From Deltaproteobacteria bacterium (GTDB lineage Bacteria > Bdellovibrionota > UBA2394): DNA of 64,000 nucleotides. The notes beneath the pieces were generated by a model, which was not told the DNA's origin, ran no database searches, and saw only the letters and a program-made list of their open reading frames with translations. A program made the translations under genes and the position numbers. Where the stretch lies: contig JAFLCD010000007.1 in NCBI GenBank assembly GCA_017302715.1, positions 62,001-126,000 on the forward strand, read 5' to 3'. Shown in pieces: positions 35,126 through 42,955 of the stretch (its first letter is position 1; the number at the start of each line of letters is the position of its first letter).

Positions 35126-36839
35126 GGTTGTCTCCGGAAATTTTGAAAGCAGATTGCAAACATTTTGCAATTAACTCTGGGACAGCAGACTGACCAGTAG
35201 TCTCAATCCGTGTCATTACATCTAATGCGGCACCTGGTTTTGAATATTTACCTAGCGCACTGATAACTTGCTTCCAGTAACCTGGATCAGTGGCCTTCAA
35301 AGTGATGCTCGATTTTTTTTGTTCTGAAATAAAAGGTATATAAATCGTGCCAAAACCTTGGTCGCACAAATATTCTTCAATCGTATGAAATTCGTGCTGA
35401 AAAATTAAATCTGTTTCCTTTTGGCCATCTAAATATTTCTGAGCCTTCTGTTTATCGGCCGCACCTTGATTCGTATCGCCATCAAGAAATGTTACCCATT
35501 TTATACCAAGATTTTTTGCAGCCTTTAGATAAGTTTCTAAGCCTGCCCCGTTTTGATAAGTAATGATTCGAATGCCCCAACGATCTAAATCGATATTCAA
35601 TATTTTGGCGCTTTCTCTTAGAATTACGTCCTCGGTTTCACCTTCGGCAATAACCCAGCAATTAGAGAAAATCAACTCGCCGCGACTGCGCCTAACATGA
35701 AAATCAAATTTTCTTTTCTCTTCAGCATCAAAAAGATCTTCAGGAATTGAACCAACTTTAACCTCATTATCTTTTCGGTATAGCCTTCGAATCGAGTGAA
35801 GTGGGACTTCGGAAATAAGGTCCCCAGAATGAGTAGATATAATTTTTTGTCCTTCAAGGGTATCTAATGTTTTCCATAAAGTTCTAATGGCACATGGATG
35901 AAGATGAGCTTCGGGTTCTTCCAATGCTAAAATTGGATAAGTATTTTTATAGTCTGCTTCAAGCAGCCTTGATTTAAGAAAGGCATCAAAGAGTAGCAGT
36001 ACTGCGATGCTTTGAGTGCCTTCGCCATGCCGTCCAATCGGTAGTTTTGCTCCAGTGGATGAGCGAATATTAACTTGAGCCTTACTTAATAAATCAAAAA
36101 CCTTTCCTGAAACTGCTTCAATCGTAATTGCTTTTGCTCCACCAACTCGCAATAAACTGCTCATTTTGGATAGATGCCGAACTACATGTTCAAATGACTC
36201 GTGAGCATTTACAACTTGTTCATTAAGCGATGACAAAGCTTGTTCGATTTCAGTCTTTGTCTCGGCTGACATATTTTCACTCCTAATGAAAGGACTCCAA
36301 AATGACGCATGCTTTGAAAATTCACGGCCAGCATCTCTCAGCGCAGAAAGATAAAAAATTGGAAACAAATGCTGAATTAAAGATAGGGCATTTGGATTTG
36401 CCGCCTTGCCAGTCATCGTGTTTCCTGAAAAATCTAGAAATGCCCAAGATTGAACGAATTCCTTTGTCGTTTGATCAAAGCCACTTGTAATACGAAGTTT
36501 AATTTCTCGCTTATCATCATCGCGAAGACTGATGACATCCGCTGCAGCCCTCACAAATTCGGCAGGCCAAGCATCCATGTTAGACTCGACAAAATAAAGA
36601 ATTATGGAAATCGGTGGAGCAGTCGAAGGATCTTTTAATTCGCTTTCAAAATGAAAATCATACTCTTCAAAGGTATGACCTTTCCTGTTCTTAATCCTCT
36701 CAAGGCAATTTCGTAATGCATGTAATATCGACGTCTTTCCAGTATTATTTTCACCGACGAGGACAGTTTCTTTGGCTAAATCCAAATCCAAAGATTTAAT
36801 GCCCCTGTAATTCTTAATTTCAATTCTGGATAACTGCAT
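35118..36839 (-). CDS. gajA: Gabija-type OLD nuclease GajA (ATPase-TOPRIM)
   Basis: A 573-residue protein. An N-terminal ABC-type ATPase has Walker A GENNTGKTS (residues 29-37), a signature-like GRHGEGTQS and Walker B ILALEEPEAHLHP (near 295-310). A C-terminal TOPRIM domain has AEGETEDVIL (near 398) and FLDGDTN (near 450). ATPase plus TOPRIM is the OLD architecture, and the size agrees with characterised GajA (close to 580). In Gabija, GajA is the sensing endonuclease that assembles with GajB. It lies one base after a small HTH gene and is coupled to gajB. The gene order HTH-gajA-gajB suggests local control. Confidence 0.88.
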   Translation of the reverse strand: MQLSRIEIKNYRGIKSLDLDLAKETVLVGENNTGKTSILHALRNCLERIKNRKGHTFEEYDFHFESELKDPSTAPPISIILYFVESNMDAWPAEFVRAAADVISLRDDDKREIKLRITSGFDQTTKEFVQSWAFLDFSGNTMTGKAANPNALSLIQHLFPIFYLSALRDAGREFSKHASFWSPFIRSENMSAETKTEIEQALSSLNEQVVNAHESFEHVVRHLSKMSSLLRVGGAKAITIEAVSGKVFDLLSKAQVNIRSSTGAKLPIGRHGEGTQSIAVLLLFDAFLKSRLLEADYKNTYPILALEEPEAHLHPCAIRTLWKTLDTLEGQKIISTHSGDLISEVPLHSIRRLYRKDNEVKVGSIPEDLFDAEEKRKFDFHVRRSRGELIFSNCWVIAEGETEDVILRESAKILNIDLDRWGIRIITYQNGAGLETYLKAAKNLGIKWVTFLDGDTNQGAADKQKAQKYLDGQKETDLIFQHEFHTIEEYLCDQGFGTIYIPFISEQKKSSITLKATDPGYWKQVISALGKYSKPGAALDVMTRIETTGQSAVPELIAKCLQSAFKISGDNHD

Positions 36840-36840
36840 A

Positions 36841-37071
36841 CTATCTATTTCGCGGACCTAGTTTTTGTTTAAAGATTTTTAGATCGTCTGCTGCTTTTCC
36901 GGATTTCACCCACATATCAACTTCAGATACTTTAAATCGCCAAAGCTTTCCGATTCGGTGCGATGGAATAGATTCTTCTTCAAGACGTCGGTAAATTGTC
37001 TCTTTGGAAACTCCTAAGTGTTTAGAAATTTCCTCAACTCCAAGCCAATTCTCAGTTTTCGGTTTAGTCAT
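36841..37071 (-). CDS. HTH/excisionase-like regulator of the Gabija operon
   Basis: A 76-residue helix-turn-helix protein of the excisionase (MerR-like) type. WLGVEEISKHLGVSKETIYR forms the HTH and HRIGKLWRFKVSEVDMWV the wing. A stop codon one base before the gajA ATG puts it in the same operon. It may regulate gajA/gajB or act as excisionase for the element. A different HTH protein lies next to the integrase, so regulation is the more likely role here. A GGAG site lies about ten bases before the ATG. Confidence 0.75.
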   Translation of the reverse strand: MTKPKTENWLGVEEISKHLGVSKETIYRRLEEESIPSHRIGKLWRFKVSEVDMWVKSGKAADDLKIFKQKLGPRNR

Positions 37072-37441
37072 AAATTAAAACTCCAATAGAGATTTTGAAA
37101 TGACAATCAATGACAAGTAAAGACAATTAATTACCTGCCAAAGTGTCTTATAAGAAAATGATCAAGAATCATGGCATTTCGACTCGTCGAAATTTGAAAT
37201 TCGAGTTGTCGAAACTCGAATGTTTTCGGCTCATCAAATTTAATATTTCACTGAACGATACGAAATTTCACGAATTGATACGGCCCGCACAATTAATTGT
37301 ATTGATTTGTGAAATTTTAATTTCTTCAATTACTTCAGAAAATTAATTTCATTTTTGCGTGTACCCGATCACTTGGCATGCTTTTGGCTAAGTACCCTCC
37401 TGGTGTTGTGAACAGAAACAAATAAACTAGGAGTAATAGTT
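37072..37441. other. Repeat-rich divergent intergenic region
   Basis: A 370-base region between the defence operon (left) and the mobility genes (right). It has three tandem 10-base repeats, TGACAATCAA/TGACAAGTAA/AGACAATTAA (37101-37130); a hairpin ATTTCGA-CTCG-TCGAAAT (37176-37193); a second, ATTCGAGTT-GTCGA-AACTCGAAT (37199-37221); the palindrome ACAATTAATTGT (37290-37301); and an outer inverted repeat AAATTTCAC (37263)/GTGAAATTT (37309). Divergent promoters, a replication origin or an oriT could lie here. There are no genes. Confidence 0.6.
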
Positions 37442-38953
37442 GTGAATCAAAACAGTAGTCCTCAGCAACAGATCTCAATTGGTCAGGCGTTAGGCATTGC
37501 CGGCTTAGCGGGTACGATCTTTATAGCGACGAAAGCCGCAGAGCGATTTCATATGGGCATTCAAGATGCCATTATTGCAATCACGATAAGTGTCGGCGTG
37601 ATTGGCGCTGCCAGCATGGGAGCGATGATGATTTTTAAGCGAAAGCCCAAGAAGGCGAAATCATCGGGAGCGGAAATAGTTCTCGCGAAAGCGATTCATC
37701 AGGAATGGTGGAAAGCCGATCAAGCTTTACCGATTGGAATGCAAGACTTTCGTCACATCCTTGTGACGGGTACAACCGGCTCTGGGAAATCAACCTTTAT
37801 CCGGCGCTTTATTGAGCAGATTCTCAGCAAGAAAAAGAATTTTCTCTATATCGACTTTAAAGGTGAGAGGGACGATCTCGATCAGATTGGAAAAATTTGT
37901 AAGGAGCAAGGTGGTTCCGATCCACTTCAGGTGTTCGACATTTCGAATTCGGAGAAGTGCATAACCTTCAATCCACTTACCGTCTTTGAGAGCGTTGAAG
38001 AAACAGTAGGCTTTATTTCTTCCGTATTCTTCGACGAAAATTCGAATGAATACTATCAATCCGAAGCAGAACGATTCCTTCGGCACTCGATCAACCTTTT
38101 AGATGCAGCCAGTGAAACCCGCACCTTCGAGAGCATTCAGAAAATTTATTACGAATCGACGGCTAGATCCTCGTTATTGAAAGCTTCCAAAAAATCTGCA
38201 GGCCTTATTGTGGCGGACTATGAAACCTTCTTTACTAAAGAGTTCGAAGCTCTCTCGCCGAGAGATAGATCAGAGCGGTACTCGGGCCTCATGTCGATCC
38301 TGGCCGCGTTTAACTCAAACGAATTAAAGCGCATCTTTAGTCCAGAAGGTGAAAGCGAGCTAAAACTTGCAAACATCTTTGAAGCGAAGAGAAATCTGAT
38401 CATTCGTGTACCCGGGGAAGTCTTCGGAGATCTCTCGGCGAGAATCGTAAAAGCCTTTATCAAAATTATTCCAGTGCTGCTGGTAAAGCGTCGCGAAGAG
38501 CGGAATCGAAACGAATACTGCCTACTTTTCGACGAAGGCTGCTCTTACATGGACGAAACAATGATCGAAATTCTAAAGAAAGCTGGATCGGCCAATGTGA
38601 AGATGCTGATCACCCGAATGTGTGATGCTGACTTTCAAGCAAAGGATCCATCCTTTCTTGGCAGAATGCTTTCATCATTCAACTTGTTCGTTTGCTTTCA
38701 AACGATGGACCCAGACACTCGGGATACGCTCGCAAGAATATCCATGACAATTCAAGATACGAAAGCAACGTCTCGGTGGAGTCAGGGTGCCGATACAGGA
38801 GAAGCGTCGGTTCGAGATGTTCAGCGCTTTCGAATTCATCCGTCAGATTTCGGAACTCTCAAAACCGGCGAATGCTTTATGATTGCTCCGACTCTTAATC
38901 TTTATCAGAAAGTGCGCGTTCTTCCTCCTGAAAGTACGAGGGTGACCGCATGA
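37442..38953 (+). CDS. VirD4/TraD-like DNA-transfer coupling ATPase
   Basis: A 503-residue protein with two N-terminal membrane helices (about 13-30 and 38-58) and a cytosolic FtsK/VirD4-type motor: Walker A LVTGTTGSGKSTF (near 103-115), FLYIDFKGERDD, and Walker B LLFDEGCSYMD (near 360). The late segment NLFVCFQTMDPDTRDTLARI is like TraD/TraG coupling proteins. It would link transferred DNA to a type IV secretion channel supplied by another element, since no channel genes are near. The start is GTG with an AGGAG site. It overlaps the next gene by 4 bases (ATGA). Confidence 0.8.
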   Translation: MNQNSSPQQQISIGQALGIAGLAGTIFIATKAAERFHMGIQDAIIAITISVGVIGAASMGAMMIFKRKPKKAKSSGAEIVLAKAIHQEWWKADQALPIGMQDFRHILVTGTTGSGKSTFIRRFIEQILSKKKNFLYIDFKGERDDLDQIGKICKEQGGSDPLQVFDISNSEKCITFNPLTVFESVEETVGFISSVFFDENSNEYYQSEAERFLRHSINLLDAASETRTFESIQKIYYESTARSSLLKASKKSAGLIVADYETFFTKEFEALSPRDRSERYSGLMSILAAFNSNELKRIFSPEGESELKLANIFEAKRNLIIRVPGEVFGDLSARIVKAFIKIIPVLLVKRREERNRNEYCLLFDEGCSYMDETMIEILKKAGSANVKMLITRMCDADFQAKDPSFLGRMLSSFNLFVCFQTMDPDTRDTLARISMTIQDTKATSRWSQGADTGEASVRDVQRFRIHPSDFGTLKTGECFMIAPTLNLYQKVRVLPPESTRVTA

Positions 38954-39720
38954 GTTACGCTACGGACATTCTCGATTATCTTTCGAGATGGAAGCTTGCA
39001 GACACGGTAAATCTTGCAGCTGGTGCATTCCCGAATAAAGTGATCAACCAGAATACTTATTCGGTGACGCTGAAGCGTTTACGCAGAGACAAACTTATCG
39101 CAAGTCATCGACTCGGGGATCTTACGGTACATTTCGATCATGCGATCAGAAATCGCTCCAACTATGTCGCCCGCATACCGAAGACAGAACGACGAAGTTT
39201 CTTATCTCGGTCTGGCATAGACCATCATTTGAAAATTCAAAGACTCTCTAACCAGCTTGAAAAACTTTTAATAGGTTTTAAATTCTCTCCAAATCCAAAT
39301 GACAAAACGCTTTCAACGACCGATGGGAGGGTCGGGGAAAGCGGACGAAAGTTTATTCCAGATCTAATTGCGGAGCCTACTGACCAGCTAGATCGATTGA
39401 TATTTGTAGAAGTAGAGCGAACTTTAAAGGCAGATCGCAGATACTTTGAAAAATGGGAAGCCTATGAAACCGATCAAAACCTCTTTGCTTGTTTGTATGT
39501 TGTTTACGACCGGGTCATAGAATTGCAACTCAAAGAAAAACTAAGGCGTTACTTTTCGGGAGCGAGATTCGGATCGAGTAGTTTCGCCATTGGTATTCTG
39601 CAGGCTGACAAAATCGAGGAAGATAAAAGTCGCGCAGTTGTGACTCGTTTTGAAAAATCAAAGGAGAGTGAAGTGACGCTCTATGATTTCTTTCCACGGC
39701 ATTTAATAAGTACCGGATAA
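38950..39720 (+). CDS. Replic_Relax-like (replication/relaxation) protein
   Basis: A 256-residue protein. The N-terminal winged-helix region (ADTVNLAAGAFPNKVINQNT, LKRLRRDKLIASHRLG) is followed by a nuclease-like central part with PDLIAEPTDQLDRLIFVEVERTL (here shortened: PDLIAEP, FVEVERTL), which resembles the Replic_Relax family described for plasmid replication and DNA relaxation. With the coupling ATPase overlapping it by 4 bases it probably takes part in DNA processing for transfer, maybe in place of a standard relaxase. The family assignment is from pattern only. Confidence 0.6.
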   Translation: MSYATDILDYLSRWKLADTVNLAAGAFPNKVINQNTYSVTLKRLRRDKLIASHRLGDLTVHFDHAIRNRSNYVARIPKTERRSFLSRSGIDHHLKIQRLSNQLEKLLIGFKFSPNPNDKTLSTTDGRVGESGRKFIPDLIAEPTDQLDRLIFVEVERTLKADRRYFEKWEAYETDQNLFACLYVVYDRVIELQLKEKLRRYFSGARFGSSSFAIGILQADKIEEDKSRAVVTRFEKSKESEVTLYDFFPRHLISTG

Positions 39721-39769
39721 TGCGCCCACGATGTGCCGGAGTGATTTTAAAATATGAATGTTAATCGAC

Positions 39770-39853
39770 GCTTCCGAACTGACTCCCCTCTCTCAACCAA
39801 CACACTAAAGGTTGTTTGCCCTAAAGGGACGAGACGGGAGTCAGTTCGGAAGC
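39770..39853. repeat. Large nested inverted repeat (candidate oriT or regulatory RNA)
   Basis: An 18-base perfect inverted repeat, GCTTCCGAACTGACTCCC (39770-39787) and its complement (39836-39853). The 48-base inside has two small hairpins: CAACC...GGTTG (39794-39815) and CCC-TAAA-GGG (39819-39828). It forms a three- or four-way junction in single-stranded DNA or RNA. It lies between the Replic_Relax and HTH genes, where transfer origins are often found. No T-run follows, so a terminator is less likely. Confidence 0.6.
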
Positions 39854-39893
39854 TGGTATGAGATTTAATTGAAAGTAATAGGAAGTAGGAGTT

Positions 39894-40127
39894 ATGAATG
39901 AAGATGCACTGATTGATGATAATCAGAAGTTCTTTGAAAATTTGCCGGATTTGATAAGAGCCGAAAACCTCGCCAGTCTAATGGGATTGTCTGTGAAGAC
40001 GATTTACGATTGGCGATATCGAGCGCGAATAAGAAGAGTGCCTGCAGAATTGTTTTTAAAATTCCGCGGCAAGCTTTTTGTTCGCACCAAAGTTCTAAAA
40101 CAGTGGATGGCCTCTGAATGCTCTTAA
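39894..40127 (+). CDS. Small HTH protein, probable excisionase
   Basis: A 77-residue protein with an excisionase-type HTH: ENLASLMGLSVKTIYDWRYR and the wing KLFVRTKVLKQWM. It has an AGGAG ribosome site and is 18 bases before the integrase gene. Its position suggests it helps the integrase excise the element. The two HTH proteins of the element share the fold but not close sequence. Confidence 0.75.
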   Translation: MNEDALIDDNQKFFENLPDLIRAENLASLMGLSVKTIYDWRYRARIRRVPAELFLKFRGKLFVRTKVLKQWMASECS

Positions 40128-40145
40128 GGGAGCAGAGAGGAATCT

Positions 40146-41294
40146 ATGAGTATCAAGAAAATCATAACAAGCATCGGACCGCGCTGGGAAGTTCGCTACC
40201 GAATTGGTGGCCGCGACTCTAAACGGGTAAAGCGATTGTTTGAAACTCGGCGCGACGCCGAAAGTCATTATGATGATTGGCGTAAACGCAAACGAGATTT
40301 GAAACTTTCGGGAAGTACGATTCGAGACTTTGAAGAAACGACCTTTGAACAAGAGGCCAAGCATTGGCTCCTTGTCCAAGCGAAGACTTTTAGTCCGGGT
40401 CATCTGAAACGAGTGGAAAGAATTCTTTTAGAGTTATTTCCGCGTTACGGAAGACTTTCTCCTCAAAAGTTTCATCCAGGCTTTTTGTCGACAATTCAGA
40501 TGGAGCAACTCGCGCTTAAGCTTGCACATGCAACTGTGAATCGAAAGCTTGAAGTGATTCGGGCCGTTCTGAATTTTTCTGCAAAACAGCGGCGCATTCC
40601 GTATAGTCCAACTCTTGGGTACACGAAGCTTCGTGAGGTGAGAGAAGATGTTTCGTTTTGGGAACGAAAAGATGCAGAAACCTTTTTAGCTTTTGTGAGT
40701 GAGAAGTATCCTGCAGGTTCTACGAAGCGATGGATCTACGTTGTTTATCTTTTGGCTTTAAACTCTGGCCTAAGAGCCGGAGAAATTTGGGGCCTCAAGT
40801 ATGAGGACATCAAACAAGATGGAGAGGTTTTACACATTCAACGTCAGTTTGATCGGGTACATCGTGACTTCAGAACGACGAAAGGAAAAACATCCCGACT
40901 TGTTCCATGTAACGAGAATCTTTTTCAAGAGCTGATGGCGCTAAAGCGAACCGAAGACCAACCCGAAACCATTTTCTCTGATCGAGATAATGGAAATCCA
41001 ATAGATCACGATAATTTTCGCAAACGGAATTTTGAAATGGATCTAGCGGAATGGGGAGGAAAGAAAATTCGCTTTCATGATCTTCGCCATACAGCTGCGA
41101 CTTTGATGATCGCCGATAACTTGGACATTAAAACCGTTCAAGAAATCTGCGGACACAAAGATATCAAAACGACCCTGAACTACTGTCACCTTCTCGGTGA
41201 AAAGATCAAACAAGCTGCCCGAACGTTTTCTATAAAACCTTCAGTGGCGGCACCGACCACTAAACCAATTCTTCGACTTATTAAAAACGGCTAA
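40146..41294 (+). CDS. Tyrosine recombinase (integrase)
   Basis: A 382-residue phage-type integrase. An N-terminal arm/SAM-like region (residues 1-165) is followed by the catalytic domain with the R-K-H-R-H-Y set: Arg in LNSGLRAGEIW (near 212), His-x-x-Arg in FHDLRHTAAT (near 317-320), His in CGHKDIKTT and the nucleophile Tyr in LNYCHL. It lies 141 bases before the right attachment repeat, the usual place for the integrase of a tRNA-targeted element. A GAGGA ribosome site precedes it. Confidence 0.92.
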   Translation: MSIKKIITSIGPRWEVRYRIGGRDSKRVKRLFETRRDAESHYDDWRKRKRDLKLSGSTIRDFEETTFEQEAKHWLLVQAKTFSPGHLKRVERILLELFPRYGRLSPQKFHPGFLSTIQMEQLALKLAHATVNRKLEVIRAVLNFSAKQRRIPYSPTLGYTKLREVREDVSFWERKDAETFLAFVSEKYPAGSTKRWIYVVYLLALNSGLRAGEIWGLKYEDIKQDGEVLHIQRQFDRVHRDFRTTKGKTSRLVPCNENLFQELMALKRTEDQPETIFSDRDNGNPIDHDNFRKRNFEMDLAEWGGKKIRFHDLRHTAATLMIADNLDIKTVQEICGHKDIKTTLNYCHLLGEKIKQAARTFSIKPSVAAPTTKPILRLIKNG

Positions 41295-41366
41295 CTCAGA
41301 TTCCCTTAAGTCTTTGTTCAATTCTTTCTGATGATTTCGGGATTTTCTGGAATTATTCGGAGTGGT

Positions 41367-41384
41367 GTGGACCTTTTGTGGACC
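41367..41384 (+). repeat. GTGGACC box pair, right end
   Basis: GTGGACC at 41367 and again at 41378, 11 bases apart, about 50 bases inside the right repeat. They match the left-end pair in sequence, orientation and spacing. Probably integrase arm sites. Confidence 0.5.
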
Positions 41385-41398
41385 CTTCAGAGTTCCCA

Positions 41399-41428
41399 CA
41401 AAAAAGAAAAGGCCCCGTAGGGGCCTTA
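41399..41428 (-). terminator. Rho-independent terminator after tRNA-like gene
   Basis: Reading on the minus strand: AAGGCCCC-TAC-GGGGCCTT, a perfect 8-bp stem, followed by TTCTTTTTT. It starts 5 bases after the end of the tRNA-like sequence, just as for a natural tRNA transcription unit. Confidence 0.85.
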
Positions 41429-41432
41429 AAAT

Positions 41433-41507
41433 TGGTTGCGGGGATTGGATTTGAACCAATGACCTTCGGGTTATGAGCCCGAGAACCCGACGTGTTCAAC
41501 GTCCGCA
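41433..41507 (-). tRNA. Initiator tRNA-Met(CAT)-like, possibly degenerate
   Basis: The 3' half is intact: anticodon arm TCGGG-CTCATAA-CCCGA, T-arm ATTGG-TTCAAAT-CCAAT, acceptor CCCCGCA, discriminator A, and CCA. This is the initiator form, since it reads like the well-known fMet 3' half. The 5' half is unusual: TGCGGAC pairs with CCCCGCA only at five of seven positions, and the D-arm is GAAC-ACGTCGG-GTTC. It is therefore either a divergent tRNA or a tRNA whose 5' half was replaced by integration. It is followed by a terminator. The anticodon CAT would be at the usual place. Confidence 0.5.
41436..41477 (-). repeat. Right attachment repeat
   Basis: The second 42-base copy; it extends outward into CCA and a terminator on the left and a tRNA-like 5' half on the right. 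This is the integrase-proximal junction. Confidence 0.8.
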
Positions 41508-41670
41508 ACCTAAACTAGGATTGAAAGTAATCGAAATCCTGGGAATGTCAAAAGCTTATCACGAGCTGTTTAAAGGCAAAAAGAAGGCGAATTTAAAAAT
41601 CAATCGGGACGATCCATGTTCGAGTTGAGTGTGATTGAGTGATATTAAATTCGATTAAATTATACTTGAT

Positions 41671-41712
41671 GTGGCACATCCGTGGCACATCGCCGGGCTT
41701 TTTGTGGCACAT
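41671..41712 (+). repeat. Three phased GTGGCACAT boxes
   Basis: GTGGCACAT starts at 41671, 41682 and 41704, i.e. 11 and 22 bases apart, on one face of the helix. They lie 160-200 bases outside the right repeat. Similar in kind but not in sequence to the GTGGACC boxes, they may be arm sites of another integrase and thus the scar of a second element that targeted the same tRNA. Confidence 0.45.
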
Positions 41713-41763
41713 TTTAGAGCCCGAAGGGGTAGCAATTTCTGGCAGATGTTGAAGAACTAGTTT

Positions 41764-42084
41764 CTACAAAATATGATATTTGGCAAAAGTATCCAACGCG
41801 AGATCTGTCAAAATTTGCTTTAAAAGTTTTTGCCTATAGTGGGCGTTTTCTGACATCGGGATTTCGCGTTCTTCAATAGTAAAATCCCAAACATTTTTAC
41901 ATTTTTTTGTCGTTCGAAGTTTTTTCCGCACTTTAGCTTTTTGTTCTTTGATGCAGTCCTTACAGCGAGAATCTCTTCTACGTCCCTTGGAATAATAGCA
42001 TCCCAAAGCCTTTATTTTAGAACAAAGGCGACATTTTTTCTGAGCCTCACTTGGGATAAAATTAACTCGAAGGTTTTCCATCAC
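41764..42084 (-). CDS. Small zinc-ribbon-like protein
   Basis: A 106-residue protein with two CxxC pairs: CRLCSKIKALGCYY near the N-terminus and SRCKDCIKEQKAKVRKK 18 residues later, typical of a four-Cys zinc finger followed by basic residues. Similar fingers precede HNH-type phage nucleases, but no HNH is visible here. Nucleic-acid binding is likely. It is in an accessory patch with no neighbours on the minus strand. Confidence 0.5.
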   Translation of the reverse strand: MMENLRVNFIPSEAQKKCRLCSKIKALGCYYSKGRRRDSRCKDCIKEQKAKVRKKLRTTKKCKNVWDFTIEEREIPMSENAHYRQKLLKQILTDLALDTFAKYHIL

Positions 42085-42347
42085 TTTCTTTTATCCTTCA
42101 AACAGAATGAGGTGGGTAGCTGAACTTCAGAAGAAATCCACTCACTCTTTAAATGAAAATTCACTCTTCATAATTGACTGGCACCTCACTCCAAGTTTAT
42201 TTTCACTTCTGGCTCAGGGATGCCTGCCGCTTGCGGCCTCAAAGGCTTTGGTGAAATCCCGTCTTATATATAGTCATGATTTCCATTGTGGACATGGCAG
42301 TAATGCAAGCGACTGATGGATATGTCCGTAACAATTGGAGGTCCTTC

Positions 42348-42896
42348 ATGAAACTTACTTCAACTCATTCTTCTGAACTTTTTAAGACTCAAGCACAACG
42401 TTTGCGAGAATTCCTGAAACGTTCAAATGTCAATTTTTCTCATTCACAATGCTTGGAGGCGATTGCTCATCTCCATGGTTTTCAAGATTGGAACACGGCG
42501 TCCGCAAAAGCAAAATCAGAAAGAAAACTCTATATTGTCTGCTGCGAATTTTCGAAAATTGGCGATACCAAGATTGGATTCTTCCAATATCTCATTCGAG
42601 CGCAATCAACCGATGACGTCGTGAACATTTGCAGAAAAGAGTTTCAAAAGTTTTTAGAAAAAGGCGATGCCTTTGATAAGGGCACAGATATTTATCTAAC
42701 GGATATAGTTGAAGTGATCGACGTGAATGAAGGGGCTCTTGTCAATTGGATGGCGGTTGATACCGAAAATGATTCTCGATCAACGATGGGCCATATACTT
42801 CCGTTTGGAGACTCTGGCAGTAAACTGAAAGTTTATCAGTGTCATGACGAAGGCGCGAAAGACGACGAGCATTCTCCGTTTGTCACGCTTTCCTAA
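42348..42896 (+). CDS. Glyoxalase-superfamily-associated protein
   Basis: A 182-residue protein. The ATG at 42348 is strongly supported by GGAGG six bases upstream. The N-terminal ~55 residues (QAQRLREFLKRSNVNFSHSQ, EAIAHLHGFQDWNTASA) match the helical start that is common in proteins annotated as glyoxalase-superfamily. The remaining part has a beta-rich domain I do not place (RKLYIVCCEFSKIGDTKIGF). Function is unknown. Confidence 0.55.
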   Translation: MKLTSTHSSELFKTQAQRLREFLKRSNVNFSHSQCLEAIAHLHGFQDWNTASAKAKSERKLYIVCCEFSKIGDTKIGFFQYLIRAQSTDDVVNICRKEFQKFLEKGDAFDKGTDIYLTDIVEVIDVNEGALVNWMAVDTENDSRSTMGHILPFGDSGSKLKVYQCHDEGAKDDEHSPFVTLS

Positions 42897-42955
42897 AAGT
42901 CATTTTTGCATAGCCAAAATTTCATCTTAAAGTCGAAGAAAGAAGGTTAATACTT

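Larger units (their letters stand above)
32311..41477. mobile_element. Integrative/mobilizable element in an initiator-tRNA-like site
   Basis: A 9.2-kb element bounded by identical 42-base repeats (32311-32352 and 41436-41477). These equal the 3' half of a tRNA-fMet from the anticodon loop to the discriminator base. Content from left to right: HigB/HigA-type toxin-antitoxin, GajB, GajA, HTH protein, a repeat-rich intergenic region, a VirD4-like ATPase, a Replic_Relax protein, an 84-base inverted repeat, another HTH protein, and a tyrosine integrase next to the right repeat. No relaxase of a known MOB family is seen. Compact defence cargo, integrase and coupling protein suggest an IME or small ICE. 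Confidence 0.8.

Noticed and set aside
33206-36839. OLD/UvrD pair considered as PARIS or RecBCD-like
   Set aside because: PARIS has ATPase and TOPRIM as separate proteins and no helicase; here ATPase and TOPRIM are fused and the partner is a UvrD helicase, which fits Gabija.
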